Assembly: GCA_030490835.1 (NCBI GenBank)
Contig: CM059972.1
Coordinates: forward strand, 14,051,764 to 14,115,763
From: Annona cherimola
Lineage: Eukaryota; Streptophyta; Magnoliopsida; Magnoliales; Annonaceae
Direction: 5' to 3'
DNA length: 64,000 bases
The position numbers were made by a program, and so were the translations under genes. The notes beneath the pieces are model-generated. The model saw nothing but the letters and a program-made list of their open reading frames with translations, was not told the DNA's origin and did not search any database. This document shows positions 1 through 12,599 of the stretch, piece by piece; position 1 is the stretch's first letter, and the number at the start of each line of letters is the position of its first letter.

Positions 1-2204
1 AAAAAAAAACCTGGTGAGCGATGAGCAGCAGAAGAAGGAGAAGCAGGTGGAGTCTCTAGAACTCTGTCCTGGAGAGAGAGGAGTAAATCCAAATCCTGCA
101 GGTGAGTCGAAGGCATGATTGGATTGGATAGCCTTCTCCTGTTGCGCTGCGAAATCCAGTAACAGAATCTTAGGAAATGAAGGAAGAAGGGACTGGGGAA
201 TAGGGCTGGTTGATTTTGAAAATGGAGGGAGATTTGAAACCTTGGAGGGAGGAGATGAAATATTTATGAGCCAATGTGGAAGCACAAAATGATCGGATGC
301 CGTTCCAGCAAATTGGCGTGCTGGGCCCATGAACCCATACGTAAACAATAAGCAAATTACAAAGGCAAGGTGAAACTTAGGCTGGTTTGAGTCAGAACCC
401 AGCCAACGGACCCTGAGGAAATCTGCATTTGAGCTTGTTTTTTCAAAATCAGAACTCAAGTAACTTGATTTGTATATAGGATTACAGTTCAAATAAATCT
501 AAACCGAAAAATGCAAATTTTCATATTTACATTGAATATAAAATATAATATACGTGTAGAATTTTTAAATAATATTTCGTCAAATTTATGTACTTTATAT
601 TTATTTGTATTCGTGTAGATGAATTAATATTATAGATAAATTATATTTTATTTTTATTTATACTTATGTTTATGTTTATACTATTTATATTTATATTTTT
701 GGTTTTCTTTATTTATCTTGTTTGAATTTTGAAAAGACAAATTTTCTTTTAATATATTATTATATTTTATATTTTTAAAATTGATTGGGATATATATTTT
801 TTGAGTAAAATTGGGATATATATTATTACTTTTATTCAAATGGCTTATTAATTTACATTCACATTGAATTTTAAACTTGTCGGTCTTAACTTAAACGAAA
901 ATTTATCAATTTAAAATCTAACTCAAACATGTTTTAAAAATAAAGTCAGGGCTAGGGTTTACATTTTACAAGTATGATTAAGATTAGAGCATAGGCAAAC
1001 CCAATTTTCATTAGCCGTTGTACCCTTATAAGAAGTATTGTATCAGTAATTATAAAAATTAGCATTATAGTTCAAACTAAGAAAAATGATTTACCTAATC
1101 AAAAAAGAAAGTCGATTAACGGATAATCATTTAATTAAGGGTTTGGTTCTAATACAATTAGTCCCATAAGAATAACGCGAGTGACATAGGCCAGTTGTTT
1201 TAAAAGATTATTACTCTGAACGGATAGTTAATTTTACCCAGGGACCCCCCTCGTGCGGTAATTTTCATTAGCCCTCCTGAATTTGGATCCAATTACATAC
1301 TCGCATGCATAAAACTTCGTTTTTTGAAACCGTTCGTCTGAATTTAATACCCCCGAAAACTCATATTTATAATAAACGAAAAAAACTTTTTTAAAAAAAA
1401 TTATATTTTTCGCAAAAAAAATATACATATTTTCACCTCAAATTACTTGGGGATGATTTCATGGACGTTGGTTTATTATCCGTGGAACATTTCTCTATTC
1501 CGATCCCCTTCTCTTGCAATCTTCATATGCACCAGGGTATTGGCCCTGGGCTGGAATCAATTGCTTCACTGCAGATGACTTTCTAACCAGCGATAGATAA
1601 GCGGACAAATAAAATTGAGAACCTTTTCCTTCAACCAACCAATACTTGCAGCAACCACAATATAAGAATATGGTGGTGGTTAAAGATTTTAATATCCTTT
1701 TCTTCTCCAATGTTGTGAAGTAAATGGATGCACGATCCCTTCCAAATTTCGGCCTGTTTTGAGGTTGGATGGGATGAGAATTTAGTATGGAAGTGTATTA
1801 GAAATGGGAAAAGATGCATTGGAATTAGGAAAATTTATATAAAAATGAAAAAAGTATGCAGTTATTTTTTGGAAATGGAGAGAAATGGGAGATTTTATTC
1901 CAGGGTCATCCCATCCTAACTATGAAAATTGGGAGAGCCAAATGGAATACAATGCTAGGAGAAGAGAGAGGCAAAGAGGAATGAATGGAACAAAGATCGA
2001 TTGAGGCCGGTGTGTAAAACAAAAAGGCTATTTGAATCATATTATCATAGTCGTGCGCTCCAGCCAGCAATGCATTGCAACCTCCCATGCATGTGTGCCA
2101 GCTCAACCAAAATATATTATTGACTTTACCCAACAGAACAAATCCTATGTCAGCGATTAAAGGTTCCAGTATTTCATTTTAACTGCTGCAACTTTGGAGC
2201 CATA
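1..2204. other. AT-rich intergenic DNA, no gene supported
   Basis: No open frame here has a recognisable protein, and codon structure is absent. Positions 480-900 are very AT-rich and low in complexity. A slightly more balanced patch at 1-360 and another at 1490-2200 could be the flank of a gene lying to the left, but no exon can be defended. This sequence was the landing site of the hAT element that begins at 2213. Confidence 0.6.
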
Positions 2205-2212
2205 CAAGCCAT

Positions 2213-2385
2213 TAGGTGTGTAAATAGGGTCGGGTTCAACCCGATACCACATCAACCCGGACCGATTTATACCATTGTTGGGTTGAGTTTTTAGAAATTC
2301 GGGTTTTGGAAATCGGGTTCAACCCGACCCGATTTTAAGATTCGGTTTGAACTGGGTTAGAAGTCTGTCAACCCGACTTGCCCCC
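2213..2385. repeat. left subterminal repeat region of the hAT element
   Basis: About 170 bp with repeated CGGGTT/AACCCG motifs in both orientations, mirrored at the right end of the element (6058-6214). In hAT elements such subterminal clusters usually bind transposase; that role is inferred here from position and repetition. Confidence 0.7.
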
Positions 2386-3479
2386 CGTTCTCTTATTCGA
2401 CCAATCGACGATTCCCTGATTTCATCCCTTCAATTTTAAACCCTACCGCCTCTGTCGTCCTGCGTCGTCCCCACTCTCCCAAATCCACCCGTAAGACAGC
2501 TCGGTTTTTGGTGAGTTGGAGCCTTGGAGATGCGTGGTAAGCTCTCGATTTTTTTGTTTTGATCGAAATTAGCAACAATTGCCCGGATCTGTGGCAGAAG
2601 ACTGTGGGGAGCTTCGTTTGTTCGCCATTAATGGCGGACGTCGTAAAATGGTGGCAGTAGGCAGTGGGTCTCGCTAGTTTTCATGAAGGGTGGAGAAAGA
2701 CAATTGTTTGCATCTCATTGCAAGAACCGAATCGTTGGCAACCACGAAAACCGGTGGAGTGATGCATTTGGCGATGTTAGTGACAGGGGATTGTGCTTGG
2801 CTAGATTTCACAGCTGTTTGGTTTTTTTGTGGTTTTTTGCTCAAGCGGCAGTGGGGTCCTTTGGAGAAGATCACGACGACCAACTATTGGCAGTCCTATC
2901 TTCATCAAATAGCTCCAATAAACCCAAAATCGGCAGCCATTAACTTACAAATTCGATTCCTGTAAATCTGGTTCCTATCAGCAAATCCCCAAATCTCGGC
3001 AGCATGAAATCAGATGGAAATTGTCATCCGGTGTCGTTCCCCAAATCAATAGTCATTTAGATAATCCAACGGCGACGTAAACGATATAGTAAGAGATTCA
3101 GGAATAGAGGTTAGGTAGAACTTGCAGTTGTAAAGAACATGTTTTGCGGGCTGTAAATGATGCGGTTTCTTCTCTTTTTTTTGCTGCCTTTCTAAGATTT
3201 TCGTTTTAATTTTTCAATACTTGCTGAAACGCAGCTGGGACGGAGGAAGATCGGATTTATTCCTGCTTACGATCGAAGCCGGAATTGCAGCCCGCATCTC
3301 CTCTCCTCCCTGCTCCTGCTAGCTGCTGTGCTAACAAGCGACGATCCTCCTGCTAAGTATGTAATTGTATTGGATTACTATAATATAATGTTTGGAAATT
3401 GTTGATTATTTCATTATTTTTATTGAATTGTCTATGTAATTGATGAATTAAAATAATCAAGTTTTGTGCATTAATTAGA

Positions 3480-5612
3480 ATGGAAGATGATGATGTTATA
3501 GAAGTGTGTGTCAACACATCATCATCAACACCATCTACAGCATCTGAAGCTACATCCAATAAATCACAAAAACGAAAAATATAAAGCAACATCGAGTGTG
3601 TGGGAATTTTTTGAAAAAGTTTATGCACCTGGAGCTTCAAAAGCACAAATCTGTATATATAAAAAATGCAAAACACAATATAGATGTGAGAGCAAGATTG
3701 ACACAAGTACACTCAAAAGACATGCAGAAAAATGTTATAAAGGTGGTGATGGGACCTCACAACAAATCTTGCAATTCACTAGTCAAGAAAGTGGAGAGAC
3801 TGCATTAGGCAATTGGAAGTTTGATCAACTTGCTGTTAGAAATGCTATTGCTAGGATGATTGTGATTGACGAAATGCCTTTTAACACCATTGAGCGTGTT
3901 GGCTTTAGAGGATTAATACAAGTAGGCATGCCACGGTTTAACTTTGTCACTCGTCAAACAATTACTTATGACTGTCTAGAAATTTATCAAACAAAGAAGA
4001 GAAAGTTAAAAAAATTATTGAGGGAAAAGGTGCAAACTATTTGCTTGACTACTGATATGTGGACCTCAATTCAAAATGTCGGTTATTTTTGTCTCACAAC
4101 ACATTTTATTGATGCAAGTTGGTATTTGCATAAGAAAATTTTTAGCTTTTCTCTTCTCCCTTGTGCACACACTGGTGAAGCAATTGCATCTGTAATAGAT
4201 CAAAGTTTAAGAGAATGGGAAATTTCAAGTGTTTGCACAATGACAGTTGATAATGCTAGTTCCAATGATGTTGCAATTTGCCATTTGAAACATTACATTG
4301 AAAATAGAAAGGGTTTGTTATTTGATGGAGAATTTTTTTCTTGTAAGATGTGCTACTCATATTCTAAATCTGATTGTCAAAGATGGACTTAAAGAAATTG
4401 GTGATGCAATTGCTCGAATTAGAGCAGTTGTTAAGTATGTAAAATGCTCTCCTTCAAGGCTGAGGTTGTTTAAAGAATGTATTAAAAAATATTTCATTAG
4501 AGATAAGGGTGCATTGGTTTTGGATATGCCCACTAGATGGAATTGTACATACCTTATGTTAGAAAGTGCCTTAAGATTCAGAAGAGCATTTGAGCAGATA
4601 GAGCTAGAAGATGTTTCTTTTATTAGAGAAGATCCTCCAACACATGAAGATTGGAACAAGGCAACTCAGTCGATTGCTGTTTTAAAACAATTTCATGAGG
4701 TAACTCAAATTTTGTCAGGGTCTTCATATGTTACTGCAAATTTATATTTTGTTGAAGTTTGCAAAACACAAAAGTTGTTAATGGATTTTTTAACCAACCA
4801 TGACCCCCTCATTGTTGATATGTGCAAAAGAATGAAAAAGAAGTTTGATAAGTATTGGGGAGATATTGACAAGATCAATATGATTTTGGTCATTACAGTT
4901 GTTTTGGATCCAATGTACAAGCTAAAATATTTTCGATTTCAATATTCTTTATTGTATAATACAGAAAAAGTTAGTGAAATTTTGATAAAAGTTCAGTTGA
5001 AAATGCAAGAGGTATTCAAAAGTTACCAAACGAAGTATACTCCAATGACAATATCTGAAGAGGCGAAGGAAACTAGTGATGAGAATGAAAAACTTGTTGA
5101 GTCTTCTCGTTCAAGTAGAGATGCTTAATATAAGGATTTTTTAAAGAAAGAGGCAGGTCTTGATGTGAGCAATGAATTGGATCGATACTTGAAAGACCCT
5201 GTAGAAATAGATGATGATGATGATAATTCTTTTGATATTTTAGCATAGTGGGCTTCTTCAAGATATCGAGTTTTATCACACATGGCTCGAGATATTCTTG
5301 TCATTCCTGTTTCTACATTTGCTTCAGAGTCTGCCTTTAGTATAGGAGGTCGTGTGTTTGATCCTTTTAGGAGCTCTTTGCAATCTCATGTTGTTGAGGC
5401 TTTGATATGTGCTCAAGATTGGCTACGGTATTCAGCGAATCTTCAAATGGAAGGAGAAGATTTGGTTGAAATTGGTGAGCCTGTTGAAGGTAATTTGAAT
5501 CTATAATTATGTATTTATAACTTGACTACTTGCAACTAATACTATAACTGATTTATTCTATTTTACAGCTACACAAGATGGTGTAGAATCTGGAACTTCT
5601 AGCCATGCATGA
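3480..5612 (+). pseudogene. hAT transposase, decayed (RICESLEEPER-like)
   Basis: Domains in order: a BED-type zinc finger at about 3595-3735 (Cys-x4-Cys then His-x3-Cys), the RNase-H-like catalytic region including the DMWTS and TVDNASSND motifs at about 4055-4270, a helical region, and the C-terminal dimerisation domain at 5282-5480 (motif VIPVSTFASESAFS). Breaks seen: the frame from the ATG at 3480 shifts at an A-run near 3575; a second shift lies at a T-run near 4330; in-frame stops occur at 5126-5128 and 5246-5248, the latter where the family normally has Trp. A small terminal intron fits at 5490-5568 (GT-AG), joining to a last exon that ends with TGA at 5610-5612. The protein would otherwise have close to the usual length of about 650-700 residues. 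No longer functional. Confidence 0.92.
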
Positions 5613-6057
5613 ATTTCCACTCAAATGGTCTAGGTACTTATATTTTTAATTTGTTTTTTATAGAAATATAACTATATATTCATACTTACTTTGATAATTG
5701 TTTGTTTTAGGAGAAAAACTACACATACTAGTCGCAAATAGGGCATAAGATTTGATTTGAAGAGAAAAGTTGTGTTAGCTTTTTAAATGAGTTATGTTGT
5801 GGACATGTTATTTAAAACAGATTATTTGGATATGATTATGTTTCATAAGATATGTATCTGGATATGTTTATGAGAGCGTATTTCATTCATGTTGTTTGGA
5901 TATTTAAATCCAATTGTGTGGAGTTTGGAAATATGCTTGACTATTTGGTTATGAAATGTTGTTTGAATTTATATGATTTGGAAATATATTTGGTTAATTA
6001 GTTGTGAAATTGTGTTTGGATTATTTGGTTATATTGCATTGATAATATGTGTAATCT

Positions 6058-6214
6058 ATTAGCCCGATTTCTAACCCGAACCGAACCGATTTGAGGTGGG
6101 TTGAAATAGGGTTGGGTTAAGGTGTGAAAAGTAGGGTTGAGTTGGGATTTTACAAGGTGGGTTAGGGTTGTATTTGTCCCGACCCGAGTCAACCCGACCC
6201 GATTTACACCCCTA
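6058..6214. repeat. right subterminal repeat region of the hAT element
   Basis: A cluster of AACCCG, GGTTGGG and GACCCGA motifs ends at the terminal repeat. It mirrors the left subterminal region and supports the element boundary at 6214. Confidence 0.7.
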
Positions 6215-6222
6215 CAAGCCAT

Positions 6223-7512
6223 TCAGGCAGGCAGTGGATAGGAATCTGCCTGTTTAAATGCAGACTTGCGACCAGAAGTAAGAATACTGAGAGATGATGC
6301 ACCACTTACAAATTGTGATAACCTTTCTGATAATTGTGCCAGGGAACTGGTCTTGGAATCTTTCATGCAGACATATTCCTTACTACATTCAGAAGAAATG
6401 GTTCTTGCTTGTATTTCCGTTGAGGACAAAAATAAAAAGAAAAATAACCTGACCTTCTGGAGATCCTCCGAAACATTCAGAAGACCACTTTAAAACACCA
6501 GATGATAATTAACTCACTGGGAATAACTAGAAAATTCTGCCACACTTGAAGAATTCCTACATCCATCCATCTCATTGTTTTGCCCACATTAAAACAGGTA
6601 ATTACAGTTTTGCTTCTCCAAGCCAGCATGAGATGTTTGCCTATTAACATGACGATATTACTTAATGCCTGTTTGGCCCCTCAGTAAGGTTACTGCACAG
6701 GTGCGCTTTAAGCTATAAGCACTAATTTGGAGCCTATCGTTACAGGCACTTATTCCAGCTATTGTCACAAAAAATTGAGCAGAATGGATAAGCTGTGCCG
6801 AATATCCTTAAAAAGCAGGATACTTGAGCGCTTTCTGCCTATAATAAGCTGGGCCAAACAGACCCTTATACTGATGGTTATCTGACCTTCAAGGAACCAT
6901 ACCATCTCCAATAACTTGCCCACAGCCTAAAACATGGTCTCTCTCAATTAACACTAAATGGTCTGCTAGAGAACCTTCAAAACTCTACATCTATTCTCCT
7001 CTTTCGAACCAAATCGTTTTCTATTACAAAATTCACCACCACCACATCAACATCTGGAGATGGCAAAATGGAATATTTTTAAATCTCATAAAAACCATTT
7101 CTGAACTTTAATGCACGGCTTCTCAATCTGGCAACTAAGGGACCATCACAAGAGGATGTTCTGAAAAGTGAAAGATAATGGTTGAAGCCACAGACATAAA
7201 AATCACGGTGAAAAGGTCAGACATATCCCCTGAATATTCTCCAAATTGTCGACTCATCACTCATGCACATCCAAGAACAGTCCATGGCACATTATGAGAC
7301 AGTGAGACAGTCAATCCACTCCGATTCAAGACTAGAAATTTTGCCACCATAATTCATTGCAAATCTAAAGATTCTTCATAACTTGATGAACCCTAAAAGC
7401 AACTGTAAGTCTCTTGCTATGCTCATGCAGCAGCATCCTCTTCCCCCCACCATAAATATCATGAAAAACAATCATACAGACCATGAATTGTAGTGAAATT
7501 CAATTCCCCCAG
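6223..7512. other. 3' flank of the PPR gene
   Basis: Base composition is more balanced than in the repeat-rich intergenic DNA. No coding frame is convincing. Because the PPR gene runs leftward, this stretch should include its 3' untranslated region; the poly(A) site cannot be placed. It holds one small inverted-repeat element at 6664-6868 and adjoins the hAT element. Confidence 0.5.
6664..6868. mobile_element. small inverted-repeat element (MITE)
   Basis: The left end reads TGCCTGTTTGGCCCC and the right end reads GGGCCAAACAGACCC, giving a terminal inverted repeat of about 12 bp (CTGTTTGGCCC core) around 205 bp of non-coding sequence. No target duplication could be fixed, so the superfamily is open. 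It lies downstream of the PPR stop codon and may be part of its 3' untranslated region. Confidence 0.55.
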
Positions 7513-9384
7513 TCAGTTCTGCAAGCTCTCAAGCATCTGGTATATCAAATTGGATTGAGGATGCTCCTTTTTACCAGCTACCTGAACCACCTTGTCCATC
7601 TCAACCCAGCTACACCCAGTCTCTTTATTTGCACCCTTCTCTTTCATCAAATCTCTCACCTTCTCAACCATGGCCCAATTTCCTGCTGCTGCATAAATGT
7701 TTGACATCAACATGTAGTACCCAGCCCTCTTGGGTTTCAATTCAAACAGCTTCTTTGCTGCCAGTTCTCCTAATCTGATGTTACGATGTATCCTACAAGC
7801 ACCAAGCAAGGCACCCCAAACATCTGCCTCAGGAGCAACGGGCATGCTCTTGATTAGCTCATAGGCCTCAGCTAACTTCCCTGCACGACCAAGAAGATCA
7901 ACCATGCAAGTATAATGTTCTGTCCTGGCTGCAATTCTGTATTTCTTTGTCATGCAACTGAAGTAATAGAGGCCTTCATTCACCATTCCAGAATGTCCAC
8001 AGGCAGACAACAGTGCAACAAACGTCACATGATCTGGTTCTGTGCCAGAGTCCTCCATTTGTCTAAAAAGAGATGCCACTTTTTGGCCATACCCATTCAT
8101 CCCCAAACCAGATAACATTGAATTCCACGAGAAAACAGCTTTTTGAGGCATCTCATTGAACAATTGCATAGCATCCTCTAAGTTCCCACACTTGCAGTAC
8201 ATGTCAATTAAAGAACAGAAAGAGAACTGATCCAGGACATAGCCGAGTGCGATGAGGACAGAGTGAATCGCTCTCCCCATCTGAATATGAGCCACCTGCG
8301 CACAAGCAGGAAGAACACTAGTAAAACAAACCTGATTGGGCTTGACACCATTGGCCTGCATCTCCGTTAAAAACTTCAGAGCCTCACTGTTATCACCTTG
8401 TTGTTGGTATCCTGCTATCATAGATGTCCAGGAGAAGACATCTTTGGAAGGCATTTTCTCAAAAACTGCAAGTGCCATATCCATCCGACCACACCTGGCA
8501 TAAAACCCAACAATCGCATTATTAACTAAGAGATCAGACCCGACATGCAATTTTCCAACCAGTTCATGAAGCAAAACTCCTCTCTGCAGATCAAGCAACT
8601 CTCCGCAAGCAATAAAAAAACTTGCAAACGTGAAATGATCTGGCGCTGCCCCTGACTGCTCCATTTCCGAAAATACCATCAAAGCCTCTTCCCATAGCCC
8701 ATTCTCCCCCAGCCCCGCAATCATCGAATTCCATGACACAATATCCCTCCTCCCAATTCTATAGAACACTTTCCGCGCATCCTCAGCACACCCGCATCTG
8801 GCGTACATCGAAAGCAAAGCATTATCCACAAAAACCATTCTGCGAGCACCCATCTTCAAAACAAAGGCATGTGCCAACTTCCCTTCCGAGAGATGCCTGC
8901 CATCGCCGCAAGCCTTCAGCACGCAGGGAAACGTGAAATCGTCGGGCAACAGATCCGATCTGCACAAGCGACGGAAAAGATCCAGAGTTTCTTTGAAGCG
9001 CCCGTGCTTGGAGTAGGCACGGATGATGGCGTTCCACGAGTAGATGTCCGGGTGGTGAATTTTATCGAACACCTGCCGTGCGTGGAGAATGCTTCCGCAG
9101 CAATCATACATCCGGATGAGATGGGCGGGCGGCACAAGAGAAGCATTGTTCCGAACAGCGCAGTGGACTTTTAGAGCGTTCTCGAGGGACTTGGATTTCG
9201 CAGCAGACAGCGTGAGAGAAGTAAGTTTCGGAAGCGGAGCGCGCTTTCCGGATTGGGTAAGAGAGTTCAGAAGGGAAATCTCCAGTTCGAGGTTATGCGC
9301 TTGCGTGCAGAGCTTTGCAAGGCGCGAGAGAACGGAACGGGAGGAACTGCTCGTATTTTTGCCACGTGGATGGGCTAGGAACAT
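7513..9384 (-). CDS. PLS-class pentatricopeptide repeat protein, E subgroup (623 aa, intronless)
   Basis: Sequence-specific RNA-binding protein, expected in mitochondria or chloroplasts, where PLS-class members direct C-to-U editing or other RNA processing. Seen: an N-terminal Ser/Arg-rich stretch (residues 1-45) suited to organellar targeting, then consecutive repeats from about residue 95 to 520 with the signatures SWNAMI, ALLSMYARCG, DARKVF and PDHFTF. An E domain follows (about 525-600, including YYMLMSNIYAAAGNW and GCSWVEM). The protein ends soon after, in VQVAGKKEHPQSNLIYQML, so it lacks a DYW deaminase domain and would need a DYW partner if it edits. The first ATG (9382-9384) fits the targeting sequence and no upstream ATG is in frame nearby. 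Lack of introns is typical of the family. The frame is intact. The specific RNA target and the orthologue name cannot be told from sequence alone. Confidence 0.95.
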   Translation of the reverse strand: MFLAHPRGKNTSSSSRSVLSRLAKLCTQAHNLELEISLLNSLTQSGKRAPLPKLTSLTLSAAKSKSLENALKVHCAVRNNASLVPPAHLIRMYDCCGSILHARQVFDKIHHPDIYSWNAIIRAYSKHGRFKETLDLFRRLCRSDLLPDDFTFPCVLKACGDGRHLSEGKLAHAFVLKMGARRMVFVDNALLSMYARCGCAEDARKVFYRIGRRDIVSWNSMIAGLGENGLWEEALMVFSEMEQSGAAPDHFTFASFFIACGELLDLQRGVLLHELVGKLHVGSDLLVNNAIVGFYARCGRMDMALAVFEKMPSKDVFSWTSMIAGYQQQGDNSEALKFLTEMQANGVKPNQVCFTSVLPACAQVAHIQMGRAIHSVLIALGYVLDQFSFCSLIDMYCKCGNLEDAMQLFNEMPQKAVFSWNSMLSGLGMNGYGQKVASLFRQMEDSGTEPDHVTFVALLSACGHSGMVNEGLYYFSCMTKKYRIAARTEHYTCMVDLLGRAGKLAEAYELIKSMPVAPEADVWGALLGACRIHRNIRLGELAAKKLFELKPKRAGYYMLMSNIYAAAGNWAMVEKVRDLMKEKGANKETGCSWVEMDKVVQVAGKKEHPQSNLIYQMLESLQN

Positions 9385-9741
9385 CTGAGGAGGAGAGGAT
9401 TCCCTTGGAAGTTGCTGTGGATCGTGGGGGGAATAAATTGAGTCGCACGCGTGGGAATTATCTGATATAATTTGGACGGCTGGAATGGTTTTGTCCCTTG
9501 CTCGGCCGTAGCCTCTGCCCAGCCTGAATGCTGCTCTATTCGGCCGAGGCCCGAGAGATGGAAGGCCTTGATCGAACCTTTTTTTGGGTCGATCCGCAAT
9601 TAAAAAAATATTTATGATTCCACCGAAGTACCAAATTCGTGGTCATATCCATCATGGCAAAAGCCCATCGTTAATTATCCAAGACAGAAAACCAAGAGAA
9701 AAAATCACCCAAACTTGTCAATTTAAAACTTCTCCCTATAA
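9385..9741 (-). promoter_or_regulatory. 5' flank of the PPR gene
   Basis: A balanced-composition stretch between the PPR start codon and the AT-rich repeats that begin near 9742. The promoter and 5' untranslated region of the PPR gene should lie here by position. No clear TATA box or known cis-element was recognised. Confidence 0.35.
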
Positions 9742-10260
9742 GGGCACGGTTGGTAATATACATCTATAGTTTTACCAACTTTTTTTTTTTTTATCTATGC
9801 TAGACATTCTCCCCTTCGCATCATAACCTTACGTAATCTTACTTTTTACAACTTTACCTCAGTGCATCAATCGTTTTTCTTCAAGCTATACTATTTATTC
9901 TAAATTTATTCATATCATCCAGTATCATATTACATCATTCGTGCAATATTTAAAATACTTTCTTTTTTACTTTCCACGTCATCTTGAAATTCATATTCCT
10001 AAACGACATCTACAACTTTTTTTGTACAAAATTATTATATTTTTAATTATTTCTTTATATTTTTATATATAATTACCACATATTTCAATCATTTTTATAA
10101 CTATTCATGCAACTGTCGTGCCTATTTTATTTTATTTTCTTTACTTTTCATCATTGTCCTAATAAGATCACACTACTTCCCTCAATTTCTCAATTTAAAA
10201 AAATTCACGCAATAAACTTTACTTTGGAAATTTTATCAAATGTCAAATACACAATTAGTT
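9742..10260 (-). mobile_element. two degenerate Tourist-like MITE copies
   Basis: From 9742 the sequence follows the family in reverse orientation, with a diverged end GGGCACGGTTGG and the internal landmark ATCATATTACATCATT. A second degenerate copy occupies about 10008-10260. Boundaries are approximate because both copies are old. Confidence 0.5.
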
Positions 10261-11004
10261 TGCAATTCCTCCCTTTCTTTTTTCTATTTTTTCCCAAAAC
10301 TTGCCTTGCGTCCTTATTTGAAAAATTATATCAATGTTGAACATATGTATGAATTAGTTAAGACGTGTTTCAAGCCATACAAAATTATTATATTGAATAT
10401 ATATCATTATTCTCAAGATAATTTTCAATTTCCAAGATAGTTTTTTATTACATTTTCGTCTCAAATACAAATTAGATACAAGAATCTTTTACAGTTTGGA
10501 ACATGCCTTGAGCATGAAAAAATTTTCATTTTTCTCAATAGTCAATAGTTTTTATAGTTTCAAAAATACTTGCATTTCTAGATTTTTTCCATCTAACCCT
10601 ATTCAGTAATCCCATGCTCATGCAATTACATTGTAATCATACAAACATGGCGATCTATGTCTATTACTTATTATTATTTATTTGATCAAAATAATATATT
10701 TAATTGAAATAATTTATGCACACGATCATTGTGCAAATGTTATATTATAGAATCAGAATTTTATTTTACTAATATTTTAAAATTACTTAATATCTAGATT
10801 ATTATTTTGTCCGTGTAAAAGTAATACTTAGAAGAAATACTCTTTTATAAAATTAAAAATTATTGAGAAATCTCTTCATGATTTCAATAAAAACTTTTTT
10901 ATTTAATAACATGTAAGAAAAATTTTATTAGTAAATGTGTTCAAATTTAGAAACGATGCCTTTGTTATTGTTACATGTTTAAAATCAATAATAAATTTAA
11001 GACT

Positions 11005-11540
11005 AACAGCATGTTTGGCCCAGTTCATTGTCTAAAACTTCTCAAGGTACATAATTAACTTATTTTTAATTATTTTTTCATATTTCCTTATATAACTACC
11101 TTATATTTCAATCATTTATACACAACTATACATTAATCTATATATTTTAACTTCATTATCTTTATTCGTCGTCGCTACCCCTATCACGTTATGTCATTTT
11201 CCTTAAATTTAAAAATTTGTACACCAATATCTAAAAGTTTTATCGCTTATTATTCATACTATTAGGGCACATTCAGCACACAATTTTTCAATCTAAAACT
11301 CTTTGCCTTTCACAACTATCTATTTTTTAAATTAATTTTTTATATTTTCCTATACAATTATCTCATTTTTCAATCATTTATTCATAACTGTCTGTGCAAC
11401 TAACTTGTTTATTTTAATTTTATTTTATTTATGTTTCATCGTTGCTCCTATCACATCACATCATTTTTTCTTGTTCTATAAACGTTTACGCCTAAAAAAT
11501 TTAATCAAGAGTTTCATCAATTCCCAAACATGTATATATA
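11005..11540 (-). mobile_element. two adjoining reverse-oriented Tourist-like MITE copies
   Basis: Copy one runs about 11005-11268 (starts near GCATGTTTGGCC). Copy two runs about 11264-11540 (starts near GGGCACATTCAGC and ends TTCCCAAACATG). Both contain the family landmarks CTAAAACT, TTTTAACTTCATT-like sequence and CCTATCAC(A/G)T. They are head-to-tail with almost no spacer. Confidence 0.65.
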
Positions 11541-12599
11541 ACTATTTTACTTTTTACATTTATAATATCACATTTTCATTATTAGTACAAAGCGACTCTT
11601 CTTGATAATCTTTTTCATCTCATCTCACGTGTATGTGAAGTGATTAAAACTCAAGTGCATCTAGGTATAAAATTCATTTTAAAAATATTTGTTGTAAGTC
11701 TCATATAAAATTGTTAATTTAAATTATTTAGTTTATATGCGGAGTTTTACCATTTTTAAATATGTATATATATACATTTTTATTTTTAAAAAAATGACTA
11801 GAGCCCATTATTTTTAAAAAATCAAAGAAAAATATACACACGTCAAAAAATGGTAAATTTTAATAAAAATATTAAATATACATAGAGTAAAAAAGTTCAT
11901 AAAAAATTAAAAAAGAAATTAATGGGTTCTTCAATGCACTCGAGTGCATTGAATCACTTTTCCATCTAAATTCATATCCAGACTATACTAATATGCTTGA
12001 TTGAACTCTAAATGATACAAAATGATTGAATGAGGATATATTTTTGTGCATTGAAATTTTAATTATAGTATTGTAGAAGAAAATGGTAGGGGTCCATTTC
12101 GATTGAATAACATTAGATTTTTTTTGTTTACATTGCAAACTTCAAATACAACATCCCGTGCTTAATAACATTTTTTAACTTTCAACATCTATCATTACTT
12201 TTATAAATATATATATATATATGCCGTTATATTTTCATTCAGTCCAAGTCTCTTATATATAGCTGAACAGCCCAAGGTAAGTATATATGGTCTGAAAAAA
12301 GAGAAGTTGTACTAAAAAGGAAAATTTATATTTTGAAATTGTAAGTTTTCATTCATTCACATTGCACTCAAGCCACCTAGTATGCTTATGAACAGGTCCA
12401 GAATTGATTGCTACTTTTGTTCGCCATTATTATTATTATTATTTATGCTATTTTTATTAATAATACCATCGTCTTAGAGTTTGGCTACTTTCATACGATT
12501 GTCTCTTCTTGACACATAAATAGTTCATAATTTCACAAGAAAGTCCTAATGTCATAAAAGATCTTCGCAACTTTGTTTTTCCCGAGAGTGTGTTTTACA

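Larger units (their letters stand above)
2213..6214 (+). mobile_element. complete hAT-superfamily DNA transposon (4002 bp)
   Basis: Seen: the left end TAGGTGTGTAAATAGGGTCG and the right end (reverse complement TAGGGGTGTAAATCGGGTCG) form a terminal inverted repeat. An exact 8-bp duplication CAAGCCAT lies directly outside at 2205-2212 and 6215-6222. An 8-bp target duplication with short inverted ends starting TAGGGGTG is the hAT signature. Both ends carry many short AACCCG/CGGGTT motifs, in the position where hAT transposase-binding sites usually lie. A transposase reading frame lies inside on the plus strand, about 1.27 kb from the left end. Both ends are intact, but the transposase is broken, so this copy could move only with transposase supplied from elsewhere. 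Confidence 0.95.

Noticed and set aside
2683..2965. Two overlapping plus-strand frames of 86 and 91 codons
   Set aside because: They lie in the 5' non-coding part of the hAT element, before its transposase start, and have no known motif.
8733..9388. Plus-strand frames antisense to the PPR gene
   Set aside because: They are shadows of the PPR coding strand, with no independent support.
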